DNA of 64,000 bases from Geodermatophilus arenarius (lineage in GTDB: Bacteria > Actinomycetota > Actinomycetes > Mycobacteriales > Geodermatophilaceae), in assembly GCF_042654585.1 (NCBI RefSeq), contig NZ_JBHSGR010000026.1, positions 10,185 to 74,184 of the forward strand, read 5' to 3'. The notes beneath the pieces were generated by a model. The model saw nothing but the letters and a program-made list of their open reading frames with translations, searched no databases and was not told where the DNA came from. The translations under genes were made by a program, and so were the position numbers. Shown here piece by piece: positions 43,002 through 51,485 of this stretch; the first letter of the stretch is position 1; every line of letters starts with the position of its first letter.

Positions 43002-45094
43002 GAGGCGACCCGGCCGACCTCGGCGGTCTCCCCGGCCCCGGGGCGGGGGGTGCCCCGCTCCGCCGGTCCGCTGGGTGCCGTGGTGCTCTCCACGACGGTC
43101 CCCACGCCGGCCTCCACGCCGGTCTCCGCGCCGGTCACCGGCGCCCCGTCCTCCTCGGCGGGACGGCCCGCGTCGTCCCCGGTGGCGGGCTCGGCGACGG
43201 CGGCCATGACCGCCTCCGCCGTCCGGCGGCCGATGCCGGGGACGGCTGTGAGCTCCTCCACCGTGGCCGCGCGCAGCCGCTTGAGGGACCCGAACTGCTT
43301 CATCAGCGCCTTCCGCCGCGTCTCCCCGAGACCGGGGACGTCGTCCAACAGGGAGACCAGCATGCTGACCGAACGCTTCTGCCGGTGGTAGGTGATCGCG
43401 AACCGGTGGGCCTCGTCCCGCACCCGCTGCAGCAGGTACAGCGCCTCGGAGGTGCGCGGCAGGATCACCGGGTCGCTCTCCCCGGGCAGCCACACCTCCT
43501 CCATGCGCTTGGCCAGCCCGCAGACGGCGACGTCGACGATGCCCAGCTCGTCCAGCGACCGCGCCGCCGCGGCCACCTGCGGGGCGCCGCCGTCGACGAC
43601 CAGCAGGTTCGGCGGGTAGGCGAACCGGCGCGGCCGGCCCTCCTCCGCGGCGACGCCCTGCTCGTCGCGCCGGTCGGCCTCCTCCTTGAGGTGCCGGGCG
43701 AAGCGGCGGCGGACCACCTCGGCCATCGCCGCGGTGTCGTCGGTGCCCTCGTGCACGGCGAAGCGCCGGTAGTCGGACTTCTTCGCCAGCCCGTCCTCGA
43801 ACACCACCATCGAGGCGACGACGTTCGTCTGCTGCACGTGGCTGATGTCGATGCACTCGATGCGCAGCGGCGCCTCGGGCAGCTCGAGCGCCTCCTGCAG
43901 CTCCGCCAGGGCCAGCGAGCGGGCGGTCAGGTCGCTGGAGCGCTTGACCCGGTGCCGGGCGAAGGCCTCCTTCGCGTTGCGCTCGACGGTCTCCAGCAGG
44001 CTGCGCTTGTCGCCGCGCTGCGGCACGCGCAGCGACACCTTCGACCCGCGCAGCTCGCTGAGCAGCTCCTCGTAGACGTCGGCGTCGTCGGGGAGCTCGG
44101 GGACGAGCACCTCCTTGGGCACCGACTCGCCCGCCTCGAAGGAGCCGGTCTGCTCGTCGACGCCGCCGTAGACCTGCAGGAGGAACTGCTCCACCAGCTC
44201 GCCGGTGGTGACCTCCTCGACCTTGTCGATGATCCAGCCGCGCTGGCCGCGCACCCGGCCGCCGCGGACGTGGAAGACCTGGACGGCGGCCTCGAGCTCG
44301 TCCTGCGCGAACGCGACGACGTCGGCGTCGGTGCCGTCCCCCAGGACGACGGCCTGCTTCTCCATCGCCCGCCGCAGCGCGCCGAGGTCGTCGCGCAGCC
44401 GGGCGGCCTTCTCGTACTCCATCGCCTCGGCGGCCTCGGCCATCTCCCGCTCGAGGCGCTTGACCATGAGGTCGGTGCGGCCGGCCATGAAGTCGCAGAA
44501 GTCGTCGACGATCGCCCGGTGCTCCTCGGCGCTGACCCGGCCCACGCAGGGGGCGGCGCACTTGCCGATGTAGCCGAGCAGACAGGGCCGGCCGATCTGC
44601 CCGGCGCGCTTGAAGACGCCGTTGGAGCAGGTGCGGGCCGGGAAGACGCGGGTGAGCGTGTCGAGGGTCTCGCGGATGGCCCAGGCGTGCGCGTAGGGGC
44701 CGAAGTAGCGGACGCCCTTCTTCTTCGGCCCGCGCATCACCTGCAGCCGCGGGTACTCCTCGTTGAGGGTCACGGCCAGCGACGGGTAGCTCTTGTCGTC
44801 GCGGTACCGGACGTTGAACCGCGGGTCGAACTCCTTGATCCAGTTGTACTCGAGCTGGAGGGCCTCGACCTCGGTGCCGACGACGGTCCACTCGACGCTC
44901 GCCGCCGTCGTGACCATCTGCCGGGTGCGCGGGTGCAGGCCCGCGACGTCGGCGAAGTAGCTGTTGAGCCGCTGGCGCAGGCTCTTGGCCTTGCCGACGT
45001 AGACGACGCGGCCCGTGGGGTCGCGGAACTTGTAGACCCCCGGCGACTCGGGGATGGAGCCGACCGCCGGGCGGTACGTGGACGGGTCGGGCAC
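42998..45094 (-). CDS. uvrC: excinuclease ABC subunit C
   Basis: 698 residues. GIY-YIG nuclease at the N-terminus (SPGVYKFRDPTGRVVYVGKAK), a cysteine-rich RTCSNGVFKRAGQIGRPCLL, UVR motif (EYEKAARLRDDLGAL), RNase H-like endonuclease domain (ECIDISHVQ, LVVDGGAPQV) and C-terminal helix-hairpin-helix pair (DVPGLGE, AVPGIGRRTAEA). It makes both cuts around damage. An extra 55 residues after the HhH are low-complexity. GTG 45094 has TACTGT 6 nt upstream and no Shine-Dalgarno. Confidence 0.96.
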   Translation of the reverse strand: MPDPSTYRPAVGSIPESPGVYKFRDPTGRVVYVGKAKSLRQRLNSYFADVAGLHPRTRQMVTTAASVEWTVVGTEVEALQLEYNWIKEFDPRFNVRYRDDKSYPSLAVTLNEEYPRLQVMRGPKKKGVRYFGPYAHAWAIRETLDTLTRVFPARTCSNGVFKRAGQIGRPCLLGYIGKCAAPCVGRVSAEEHRAIVDDFCDFMAGRTDLMVKRLEREMAEAAEAMEYEKAARLRDDLGALRRAMEKQAVVLGDGTDADVVAFAQDELEAAVQVFHVRGGRVRGQRGWIIDKVEEVTTGELVEQFLLQVYGGVDEQTGSFEAGESVPKEVLVPELPDDADVYEELLSELRGSKVSLRVPQRGDKRSLLETVERNAKEAFARHRVKRSSDLTARSLALAELQEALELPEAPLRIECIDISHVQQTNVVASMVVFEDGLAKKSDYRRFAVHEGTDDTAAMAEVVRRRFARHLKEEADRRDEQGVAAEEGRPRRFAYPPNLLVVDGGAPQVAAAARSLDELGIVDVAVCGLAKRMEEVWLPGESDPVILPRTSEALYLLQRVRDEAHRFAITYHRQKRSVSMLVSLLDDVPGLGETRRKALMKQFGSLKRLRAATVEELTAVPGIGRRTAEAVMAAVAEPATGDDAGRPAEEDGAPVTGAETGVEAGVGTVVESTTAPSGPAERGTPRPGAGETAEVGRVAS

Positions 45095-45100
45095 GCATCC

Positions 45101-45106
45101 ACAGTA
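45101..45106 (-). promoter_or_regulatory. candidate -10 of leaderless uvrC
   Basis: TACTGT ends 6 nt before the uvrC GTG. No LexA box is seen. Confidence 0.5.
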
Positions 45107-45163
45107 GGTGGCGCGGCCGACGGTCTGCTCACCCTCGGTCGCGGGGAAGCACATCCGTGTGGT

Positions 45164-46096
45164 TCAGCCCACCCGCGACTCCAGCCAGGCGAGCAGGTCG
45201 GCGGTCACCTCGTCCCGGTTGGTCTCGTTGAACACCTCGTGGCGGGCGTCGGGGTAGACGTGCTGCTCCACCGGCAGGCCACGCCCGCGCAGCAGGCCGG
45301 CGAGTGCGGTCACCTGGGCGGCGTCCTCGCCGCCGACCGGGTCGCGCCGCCCGGACAGCAGCAACACCGGCAGGCCGTCCGGCAGCCCGGCGACGGCCTC
45401 GGGGGTCGCGGCGCGGGCGGCGAGGGCGAACATGCCGGCGCCGTACCGGTGGGTGGGCGGGACGTCGTCGCCGCACAGCGGGTCGGCGAGGTAGGCGTCG
45501 ACCTCGGCCGGGTCGCGGGTCAGCCAGTCGTAGGGCGTGCGCGCCGGCTCGAACGGCGCGTTGAAGGCGGCGAGGGCCTCCATCGGCTCGTCGCCCGCCC
45601 CGCCGGCCACCGCGGCCTCGAGCTGCTCCGCCGTCGCGGCGAGGTGCGGCGCCACGCCGATCGGCCCGGACAGCACCAGCCCGGCCAGCCCGTCGCCGTC
45701 CCGCTCGGCCGAGGCCAGCGCGACCGCCGAGCCGAGCGAGTGGCCGAGCAGCACGGAGGGGACGCCGGGGTGGTCGGCGGCCAGCCGGCGGCCCAGCTCG
45801 CGGACGTCGTCGAGGACGGCGTCGCTGCCCGCAGCGTGACCGGCGGCGGGGTCGCCGAACCGGCCGGGGCCGGTCGACCGCGCGGTGAGCCCGTGGCCGC
45901 GCTGGTCCTGCGCGGCGACGGCGAACCCGCGGGCGGTGAGCGCGGCGGCCAGGCGGCCGTAGCGGCCGGCGTGCTCGGACAGCCCGTGCACGACCTGCAC
46001 GACCGCGCGCACCTCGCCGTCGGGGGTCCAGCGGCGCTCGGCGAGCCGCGTGCCGTCGGCGGCGGGGACGAGGGTGGGGTCGGCGGGCAGGGTCAC
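45164..46096 (-). CDS. alpha/beta hydrolase, monoacylglycerol lipase-like
   Basis: 310 residues of the serine aminopeptidase S33/lysophospholipase group. Nucleophile elbow GHSLGS, oxyanion region HGLSEHAGRY, catalytic Asp in SGRRDPVGG and His in DARHEVFNE. There is no signal peptide. It probably cleaves monoacylglycerols or similar lipids; the substrate is inference from family. GTG 46096 has a GAGGAGG ribosome site that can be paired by an upstream hairpin (46099-46135). Confidence 0.92.
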   Translation of the reverse strand: MTLPADPTLVPAADGTRLAERRWTPDGEVRAVVQVVHGLSEHAGRYGRLAAALTARGFAVAAQDQRGHGLTARSTGPGRFGDPAAGHAAGSDAVLDDVRELGRRLAADHPGVPSVLLGHSLGSAVALASAERDGDGLAGLVLSGPIGVAPHLAATAEQLEAAVAGGAGDEPMEALAAFNAPFEPARTPYDWLTRDPAEVDAYLADPLCGDDVPPTHRYGAGMFALAARAATPEAVAGLPDGLPVLLLSGRRDPVGGEDAAQVTALAGLLRGRGLPVEQHVYPDARHEVFNETNRDEVTADLLAWLESRVG

Positions 46097-46098
46097 GG

Positions 46099-46135
46099 GG
46101 CTGGCCTCCTCGGACGTCGTCGTCGGAGGTCAGCC
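46099..46135 (-). promoter_or_regulatory. leader hairpin that covers the hydrolase ribosome site
   Basis: In the minus-strand RNA, GGCTGACCTCC pairs with GGAGGCCAGCC (10 of 11 bp, 15-nt loop). The second arm contains the Shine-Dalgarno of the gene starting at 46096. It could instead be a terminator for the small gene upstream. Confidence 0.35.
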
Positions 46136-46172
46136 TGCCGGTCCGCCCGTCCCGCCGCAGGGCGGGCGGGGG

Positions 46173-46451
46173 TCAGCCGGCCGGGCGGGAGCGGTGCAGC
46201 GCCGGCAGGTGCACCGCCGCGACGGCGCGCCGGCCCAGGCGGACCGCGCGGCTCCCCAGCAGGAGCGCCGCGACCAGCCCGACCCCGCCGGCGAGGAAGG
46301 CCGTCACGCCGGAGACGGTCCCGGTGCCCACGGCGGACGCCACCACGGCCACGAGCCCCACGAGGACCAGCGTGGAGCGGATCCCGTCACTGGGCCGGGG
46401 CTGACCGCAGTGCGCCAGGTCGGGATCGCAGTCGGGCGTGAGCGCGCTCAT
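46173..46451 (-). CDS. small membrane protein, 92 aa
   Basis: 92 residues. A polar start with two cysteines (TPDCDPDLAHCGQP) is followed by two transmembrane helices (about 26-50 and 53-66) and a basic C-terminus. ATG 46451 has GGAG 6 nt upstream. No family recognised. It has its own probable promoter (TATCTT, 46515-46520) with a palindrome at the expected start of transcription. Confidence 0.72.
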   Translation of the reverse strand: MSALTPDCDPDLAHCGQPRPSDGIRSTLVLVGLVAVVASAVGTGTVSGVTAFLAGGVGLVAALLLGSRAVRLGRRAVAAVHLPALHRSRPAG

Positions 46452-46496
46452 GGGCGACTCCATCCATCGAGGACCCCGCCACGCCGGTCCGACGGC

Positions 46497-46510
46497 GTGA
46501 CGTCCGTCAC
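46497..46510. promoter_or_regulatory. GTGACG-TC-CGTCAC palindrome at probable transcription start
   Basis: Perfect 6-bp arms around 2 nt, placed 5 bp downstream of a TATCTT hexamer (46515-46520, minus strand). A bound protein there would block the small membrane protein gene. Confidence 0.35.
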
Positions 46511-46514
46511 ACAG

Positions 46515-46520
46515 AAGATA
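46515..46520 (-). promoter_or_regulatory. candidate -10 for small membrane protein gene
   Basis: TATCTT in one of the few AT-rich patches of the window. Confidence 0.4.
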
Positions 46521-46540
46521 AGCGCAGTGACGCCCGGCGT

Positions 46541-46957
46541 TCAAGCCGTCGCCGCGGGCGGACCCTTCACGGCGAGGATCGGGCAGTCGACGGTGAGCAG
46601 GATCCGCTGGGCCGCGCTGCCCATGAGCAGCTTGCCGACGGCGCTGCGCCGGCGCAGGCCGATGACCAGCAGCTCCGCGCCGGTCTCGGACACCGCGTCG
46701 GCGAGCTCCTCGGCGACGTCGCGGCCGATCGGCTGGCGCAGCTCGACGGGCAGGCCGGAGACGGTGAGCTCGTCCTGCAGCCGGCGCAGCGGGGCGCCCT
46801 GCAGGTACTCCTCGTCGACCAGCGCGTCGCCGCGGCTGCTGTTGACCACGACCAGCCGGGCGCCGCGGCGGTGCGCCTCGGCCAGGGCGTGCTCGAGCGC
46901 CGCCTGCCCGCGCGGGGTGGGCACGTGCCCGACGACGACCACCGGTTGCCGGCTCAC
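46541..46957 (-). CDS. universal stress protein (UspA family)
   Basis: 138 residues, single Usp domain. The ATP-binding pattern G-2x-G-9x-GS is approximated in IGLRRRSAVGKLLMGSAAQRI, and the family end LLTVDCPILAVK is clear. GTG 46957 overlaps the tctA stop by 4 nt, so it is made with the tricarboxylate transporter. Usp proteins next to TctA occur in other bacteria and may gate transporter activity; that role is inference. Confidence 0.92.
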   Translation of the reverse strand: MSRQPVVVVGHVPTPRGQAALEHALAEAHRRGARLVVVNSSRGDALVDEEYLQGAPLRRLQDELTVSGLPVELRQPIGRDVAEELADAVSETGAELLVIGLRRRSAVGKLLMGSAAQRILLTVDCPILAVKGPPAATA

Positions 46958-48537
46958 CGCTCCTCCTCCCCGTCGGCGCGCGCACCGACGCGCTCCTCCT
47001 GCCCGTGCTCGTGGTGCCGCAGCCCCTCCCCCGCCTGCAGCTCCTCCGGGGTGGAGCGGCGGCCGCGCACGGCCCGCAGCAGCACCGGCAGCACCAGGGC
47101 GAGCAGCGCCAGGAACAGCACGACCCGGCTGAACCAGGTCTCGACCAGCACCCCGAGGTCGCCGCTGCTGATCGCCAGCGCGCGTCGCAGGTTGGTCTCG
47201 GCGACCGGGCCGAGGATCAGCCCGATGACCGCGGGGGCCACCGGCCAGCCGTAGCGGCGCATCACGAACCCGAGCAGGCCGAGGACCAGCAGCAGGACCA
47301 GGTCCAGCGGGTCGGCGTTGACCGCGTAGCAGCCCAGCGAGGCGAACAGCAGGATCCCGGCGTAGAGGTAGGGCCGCGGGACGCGCAGCAGCTGCACCCA
47401 CACCCGGGCCAGCGGCAGGTTGAGCACCAGCAGCATGACGTTGCCGACGAGGAGCGCGGCGATCAGCGTCCAGACCAGCGAGGACTCGGTGGACAGCAGC
47501 GTCGGGCCGGGCTGGATGCCGTAGCCCTGGAAGGCGGCCAGGATGATCGCCGCGGTGGCCGAGGTGGGCAGGCCGAGGGTGAGCAGCGGGACGAGGACGC
47601 CCGCGGCCGCGGCGTTGTTGGCCGCCTCCGGTCCGGCGACGCCCTCGATCGCCCCGCGGCCGAACTCCTCCGGGTGCTTCGTGAGCTTCCGTTCCGCGGC
47701 GTAGGACAGGAACGTCGGGATCTCCGCGCCGCCGGCCGGCAGCGCGCCGAGCGGGAAGCCCAGCGCCGTCCCGCGCAGCCACGGGCCGACCGAGCGGCGC
47801 AGGTCGCGGCGGGTGAGCCAGGGCCCGGAGGCGGCCATCACCTGCACCGGCCCGCGGCGCAGCCGGGAGGCGACGTACAGCGCCTCCCCCACGGCGAACA
47901 GCGCCACCGCCACCACGACGACGTCGATGCCGTCGGCCAGCTGCGGGACGCCGAGGGTGAACCGCTCCTGCCCGGTGAGCACGTCGGTGCCGACCAGCCC
48001 GAGGTAGAGACCGACGCCGAGGGACGCCAGCCCGCGCAGCGGCGAGGCGCCCAGGACGGTGGCGACCGCGACGAAGGCCAGCACGGCGAGGGCGAAGTAG
48101 TCGGCCGGGGTGATGCCGATGGCCAGGTCGACGACGGTCGGGGCGACCAGCGCCAGCAGCAGCGTGGCGATGGTGCCGGCGACGAACGACCCGATCGCCG
48201 CGGTGGCCAGCGCGGCGGCGCCGCGGCCGGCCTTGGCCATCCGGTTGCCCTCGAGCGCGGTCATGATCGAGCTGGACTCGCCGGGGGTGTTGAGCAGGAT
48301 CGACGTCGTCGACCCGCCGTACATGCCGCCGTAGTAGATGCCGGCGAACATGATGAACGCCGTCGTCGGCTCCAGCGCGTAGGTGACCGGCAGCAGCAGC
48401 GCGACGGTCATCGCCGGGCCGATGCCCGGGAGCACGCCGACGGCGGTGCCCAGCAGCACGCCGAGCAGCGCGAACAGCAGGTTGACCGGGGTGAGCGCGT
48501 CGACGAAGCCGCCGGCCAGGTCCGCGAGGGCGCCCAT
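46954..48537 (-). CDS. tctA: tripartite tricarboxylate transporter, large membrane subunit TctA
   Basis: 527 residues, about twelve helices. It carries the TctA signatures GVLPGIGPAMTVALLLP, YYGGMYGGSTTSILLNTPGE and GAIEGVAGPEAANNAAAAG. It forms the channel of the secondary transporter that works with the periplasmic-type binding protein TctC. ATG 48537 is shared with the tctB stop (1-nt overlap). Confidence 0.95.
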   Translation of the reverse strand: MGALADLAGGFVDALTPVNLLFALLGVLLGTAVGVLPGIGPAMTVALLLPVTYALEPTTAFIMFAGIYYGGMYGGSTTSILLNTPGESSSIMTALEGNRMAKAGRGAAALATAAIGSFVAGTIATLLLALVAPTVVDLAIGITPADYFALAVLAFVAVATVLGASPLRGLASLGVGLYLGLVGTDVLTGQERFTLGVPQLADGIDVVVVAVALFAVGEALYVASRLRRGPVQVMAASGPWLTRRDLRRSVGPWLRGTALGFPLGALPAGGAEIPTFLSYAAERKLTKHPEEFGRGAIEGVAGPEAANNAAAAGVLVPLLTLGLPTSATAAIILAAFQGYGIQPGPTLLSTESSLVWTLIAALLVGNVMLLVLNLPLARVWVQLLRVPRPYLYAGILLFASLGCYAVNADPLDLVLLLVLGLLGFVMRRYGWPVAPAVIGLILGPVAETNLRRALAISSGDLGVLVETWFSRVVLFLALLALVLPVLLRAVRGRRSTPEELQAGEGLRHHEHGQEERVGARADGEEER

Positions 48538-49124
48538 CAGAACCAGCTCGTCGCCAGCTCGAGGAGGGTGCCGCCGGGCAGCGCGACGCCGAGGCCCTTG
48601 ACGAACACGATCCAGACGACGACCGAGAGCACCCCGCCGGCCAGCAGCGGCCGCACGATGCCGCGGGCGCCGAGGGCCCAGGCGACGAGCGCGAACATCA
48701 GCGTGACCGCCAGCGGCCAGCCGATGACGTTGATGAGCAGCGCGTGGCCGAGGAACGCGACGGCGATGACCCCGACCGCAGCCCACGACGTCGGGGCGTC
48801 GGGGTCGACGTCCTCGCTCTCGTCGGAGGGCCCGCGGTCCCCCTTGAGCACGCGGAAGCCCAGCCCGAGCGCGGTGGCCAGGACCACCCCGCCGACCAGG
48901 TACGGGAAGAAGCGCGGGCCGATGGCGTTCGCCGAGCCGGGGACGGCGATGTTCGCGGCGTCGAGGACGAGGTAGAGCCCGAGCGCGCCGAGCAGGACCA
49001 CCATCGCCAGCTCGCCGCGGCTGACCCCGGCCGGCGGCGGGGCGGGGTGCCGGGACTCCGCGGCGTCGTGCGTGCCGGTGGCGTCGGCGGTGGACACGTC
49101 CGGGTCCGGCGACGCGCCGCTCAC
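48537..49124 (-). CDS. tctB: tripartite tricarboxylate transporter, small membrane subunit TctB
   Basis: 195 residues, four helices (about 30-50, 64-85, 105-150 region, 170-190) with the PRFFPYLVGG loop typical of the family. The N-terminal 25 residues are disordered. GTG 49124 overlaps the tctC stop (GTGA). Confidence 0.9.
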   Translation of the reverse strand: MSGASPDPDVSTADATGTHDAAESRHPAPPPAGVSRGELAMVVLLGALGLYLVLDAANIAVPGSANAIGPRFFPYLVGGVVLATALGLGFRVLKGDRGPSDESEDVDPDAPTSWAAVGVIAVAFLGHALLINVIGWPLAVTLMFALVAWALGARGIVRPLLAGGVLSVVVWIVFVKGLGVALPGGTLLELATSWF

Positions 49125-50149
49125 TGCACGAGCCCGATCTGCTCCAGGATCGCGCGCACCCGCGCCTCCTCGTCGGCCAGGAAGTCGCCGTACTCGTCGC
49201 CGGTGAGGAGCAGGTCGTCCCAGCCGTTGGTCTCGACCGCCTCGGCCCACTCGGGGGTGTCGTGGACGTCCACGACGAGCTGCGTGAGGTCCTCGCGCGC
49301 CTCCCGCGACATCCCCGGCCGGGCCATGAGGCCGCGCCAGTTGGAGACCTCGACGTCGAAGCCGGACTCGACCAGGGTCGGGACGTCGGGCACCTGGTCG
49401 GACCGCTCGGCCGTGGAGACCGCGAGGCCGATCAGGTCGCCGGTGCGGACCTGCTCGCCGTAGTCGGTGGGGCCGGAGATGCCGGCGGCGACCTGATTGC
49501 CGAGCAGCGCGGCGAGCGACTCACCGCCGCCGGAGTAGGCGATGTAGTTGACCTGCCCGGGGTCGATGCCGGCGGCCTCGGCCAGCAGCCCGGCGAGGAT
49601 CTGGTCGGTGCCGCCGGCCGAGCCGCCGGCGATGGGGGTGCCGGCCGGGTCGGCGGCCCACGCCTCCACGAAGCCCCGGATGTCGGTGTAGGGCGCCTCG
49701 GCCGGGGCGACGATGAGCTCGGTCTCGCCGATCAGCCGGGCGATCGGGGTGACGTCGGACAGCCGGGTGGCGGAGTCGTTGGTGTCGACGGCGCCGACCA
49801 TGACCAGGCCCATCATCATGAGCAGCGCGTCGTCGGTCTCCCGGGCGAGCTGGCCGAGGCCGATCGTGCCGCCGGCGCCCTCGACGTTGAACACCTGCAC
49901 GTTGCGGGCCAGGCCGCTGGTCTGGACGACCCGCTGGAAGACGCGCGCCGTGGTGTCCCACCCGCCGCCGGGGCTGGCCGGCGCCATCAGCCGCAGCCGG
50001 GAGAGGTCGCCGGGCTGGACGACGGTGCCGGCGCACCCGCCGAGTGCCCCGGCCGCGGCCGCCAGCGCCGGGGCGGCCACCGTCCCGGCGAGGAACGACC
50101 TCCGGCTGAGCGGCACGGACGGCCTCCCCTCGGTGGTGACGGCGGTCAC
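49121..50149 (-). CDS. tctC: tricarboxylate-binding protein TctC (Bug family)
   Basis: 342 residues. The N-terminus has a twin-arginine-like RRSFLAG followed by a hydrophobic stretch and a lipobox ending GGC (Cys39), so it is probably a Tat-exported lipoprotein. The Bug fold is clear (APASPGGGWDTTARV, VEGAGGTIGLGQLA, GTPIAGGSAGGTDQI). It captures tricarboxylates or other carboxylates; the ligand is not predictable. GTG 50149 has TAGCGT 5 nt upstream. Confidence 0.93.
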   Translation of the reverse strand: MTAVTTEGRPSVPLSRRSFLAGTVAAPALAAAAGALGGCAGTVVQPGDLSRLRLMAPASPGGGWDTTARVFQRVVQTSGLARNVQVFNVEGAGGTIGLGQLARETDDALLMMMGLVMVGAVDTNDSATRLSDVTPIARLIGETELIVAPAEAPYTDIRGFVEAWAADPAGTPIAGGSAGGTDQILAGLLAEAAGIDPGQVNYIAYSGGGESLAALLGNQVAAGISGPTDYGEQVRTGDLIGLAVSTAERSDQVPDVPTLVESGFDVEVSNWRGLMARPGMSREAREDLTQLVVDVHDTPEWAEAVETNGWDDLLLTGDEYGDFLADEEARVRAILEQIGLVQ

Positions 50150-50154
50150 ACCGG

Positions 50155-50160
50155 ACGCTA
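50155..50160 (-). promoter_or_regulatory. candidate -10 of the tct-usp operon
   Basis: TAGCGT ends 5 nt before the tctC GTG; no Shine-Dalgarno. Confidence 0.45.
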
Positions 50161-50288
50161 GACCCGGCCGGAGGCGCGGTCGAGCCGGCGGACCCGGACG
50201 TGCGGGTTCCGCGGCCGACCCCTGCCGGCTCCGTGACGGCCGGGCCCGGGGACCGCGACGCGGTCCCCGGCGGGCCCGGCCGGCGGGG

Positions 50289-50711
50289 TCACGCCGAGGG
50301 CGGCGGGGTCATCTGGGCGATGCGGACGGAGTTGCCGAACGGGTCGCGGAAGCCGAAGTCGATGCCGTAGGGCTGCACCACCGGCTCCTCGGGCAGGTCG
50401 ACGCCCTTCTCCTTGAGCGCGGCGTGGGTCTTGTGCGCGTCGTCGGTGGTGAGGAACAGGTGGCCGCCGCCGGCGCCCTTGGTGACCAGGTCGCGCACCG
50501 TGTCGGCGATCTCCGGGCTCACCGACGGCGGGGCGGGCCGCTCCAGCAGCACCGCGTGGCCGGGGTCGCTGGGCAGGACGACGGTGAGGAAGCGCATCGG
50601 CCCGAACTGCTGGTCGGTCTGGACCTCGAAGCCCAGCTTGCCGACGTAGAAGTCCAGCGCCTGGTCCTGGTCGAGGACGTAGAGGGAGGTGATCGAGATG
50701 GAGGTCAACAT
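50289..50711 (-). CDS. glyoxalase/bleomycin-resistance (VOC) fold protein
   Basis: 140 residues, paired beta-alpha-beta modules: SLYVLDQDQALDFYVGKLGF at the start and PYGIDFGFRDPFGNSVRIAQ at the end. Potential metal residues include the terminal-motif Glu/Gln positions, but the exact reaction is unknown. It lies 10 nt after an AraC-type gene and has its own leaderless-type -10 (TAGCGT) that uses the AraC stop codon TAG as its first three bases. Confidence 0.92.
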   Translation of the reverse strand: MLTSISITSLYVLDQDQALDFYVGKLGFEVQTDQQFGPMRFLTVVLPSDPGHAVLLERPAPPSVSPEIADTVRDLVTKGAGGGHLFLTTDDAHKTHAALKEKGVDLPEEPVVQPYGIDFGFRDPFGNSVRIAQMTPPPSA

Positions 50712-50718
50712 GCCGACG

Positions 50719-50724
50719 ACGCTA
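50719..50724 (-). promoter_or_regulatory. candidate -10 of the VOC gene inside the AraC stop
   Basis: TAGCGT ends 7 nt before the ATG at 50711; its TAG is the stop codon of the upstream gene. Confidence 0.45.
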
Positions 50725-51156
50725 GGGGCGGGCGTCGGCGGCGGGCTTCTCCGGAACTGCTGTCTTCTCGCTGGGCCGCAGCCAGCGCATGCCGAAGCAG
50801 GAGGGCACCGGCGCCAACGGCCCGCGCCGCCGGTAGACGCTCGGAGGCTCCCCCACGACCTCGGCGAAGACCCGGCTGAAGGTGCCGAGGCTGGAGAAGC
50901 CGACGGCCATGCAGATGTCGGTGACCGTGCGGTCGGTGCTGCGCAGCAGGAACATCGCCCGCTCCACCCGCCGGCGCTGCAGGTACCGGTGCGGCGTCTC
51001 GCCGAAGGTCTCCTTGAAGGTGCGGATGAAGTGCGCCTCGGAGACGTGCGCGATGCGGGCGAGCGCCGGGACGTCCAGCGGTTCCCCGTAGGAGCGGTCC
51101 ATCTCGTCCCGCGCCCGCAGCATGCGCCGGTTGGAGTCCTCGCTGGCCCGGCTCAC
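50722..51156 (-). CDS. AraC-family DNA-binding regulator without sensor domain
   Basis: 144 residues. Almost all of it is the double helix-turn-helix AraC module (ARIAHVSEAHFIRTFKETFG and ICMAVGFSSLGTFSRVFAEV). The ligand-binding half of typical AraC proteins is absent, as in SoxS or MarA. The GTG start at 51156 is the best fit to the domain. A role in controlling the VOC gene next door is likely but not shown. Confidence 0.9.
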   Translation of the reverse strand: MSRASEDSNRRMLRARDEMDRSYGEPLDVPALARIAHVSEAHFIRTFKETFGETPHRYLQRRRVERAMFLLRSTDRTVTDICMAVGFSSLGTFSRVFAEVVGEPPSVYRRRGPLAPVPSCFGMRWLRPSEKTAVPEKPAADARP

Positions 51157-51257
51157 GGGGGCAGCATCCCAGGGTCTCGACGGGATCCTGACCCACGACG
51201 GCGGCACGTCACTCCGCGGAGGGCCGTCCGGGGGCGCCGGGGGCTCGGGCTACCCGT

Positions 51258-51431
51258 TCACCCCACGAGCCGGCGGCACCGCGGGCACGGGTCGTCCGCC
51301 GCGCGCCAGGGGGCCTCCAGCACCTGCACGATCGCGCCGCAGAGCGCGACCTCGTTCTCCCCCGTCAACTCCTCCGCGCTGCGGTGCACCTCGACGGCGT
51401 GCACGAGCCCCGTCTCCCCGCCCGGACTCAT
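51258..51431 (-). CDS. small CxxC protein, 57 aa
   Basis: Reads HAVEVHRSAEELTGENEVAL, then a lone Cys (LCGA) and a C-terminal DPCPRCRRLVG. The spacing of Cys residues suggests a metal site. Codon bias is gene-like from ATG 51431. The frame remains open to a GTG at 51509, but that extension has poorer bias. No family recognised. Confidence 0.5.
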   Translation of the reverse strand: MSPGGETGLVHAVEVHRSAEELTGENEVALCGAIVQVLEAPWRAADDPCPRCRRLVG

Positions 51432-51485
51432 CCGCGGCGGCCAGCAGGACCGCGGCCGGCCGCACAGGAGGCTCGCGCCGGCCGC

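Noticed and set aside
43385..46441. 1018-codon open frame on the plus strand
   Set aside because: Antisense to uvrC and the hydrolase; Val/Gly/Arg/His-rich product typical of shadow frames in high-GC DNA.
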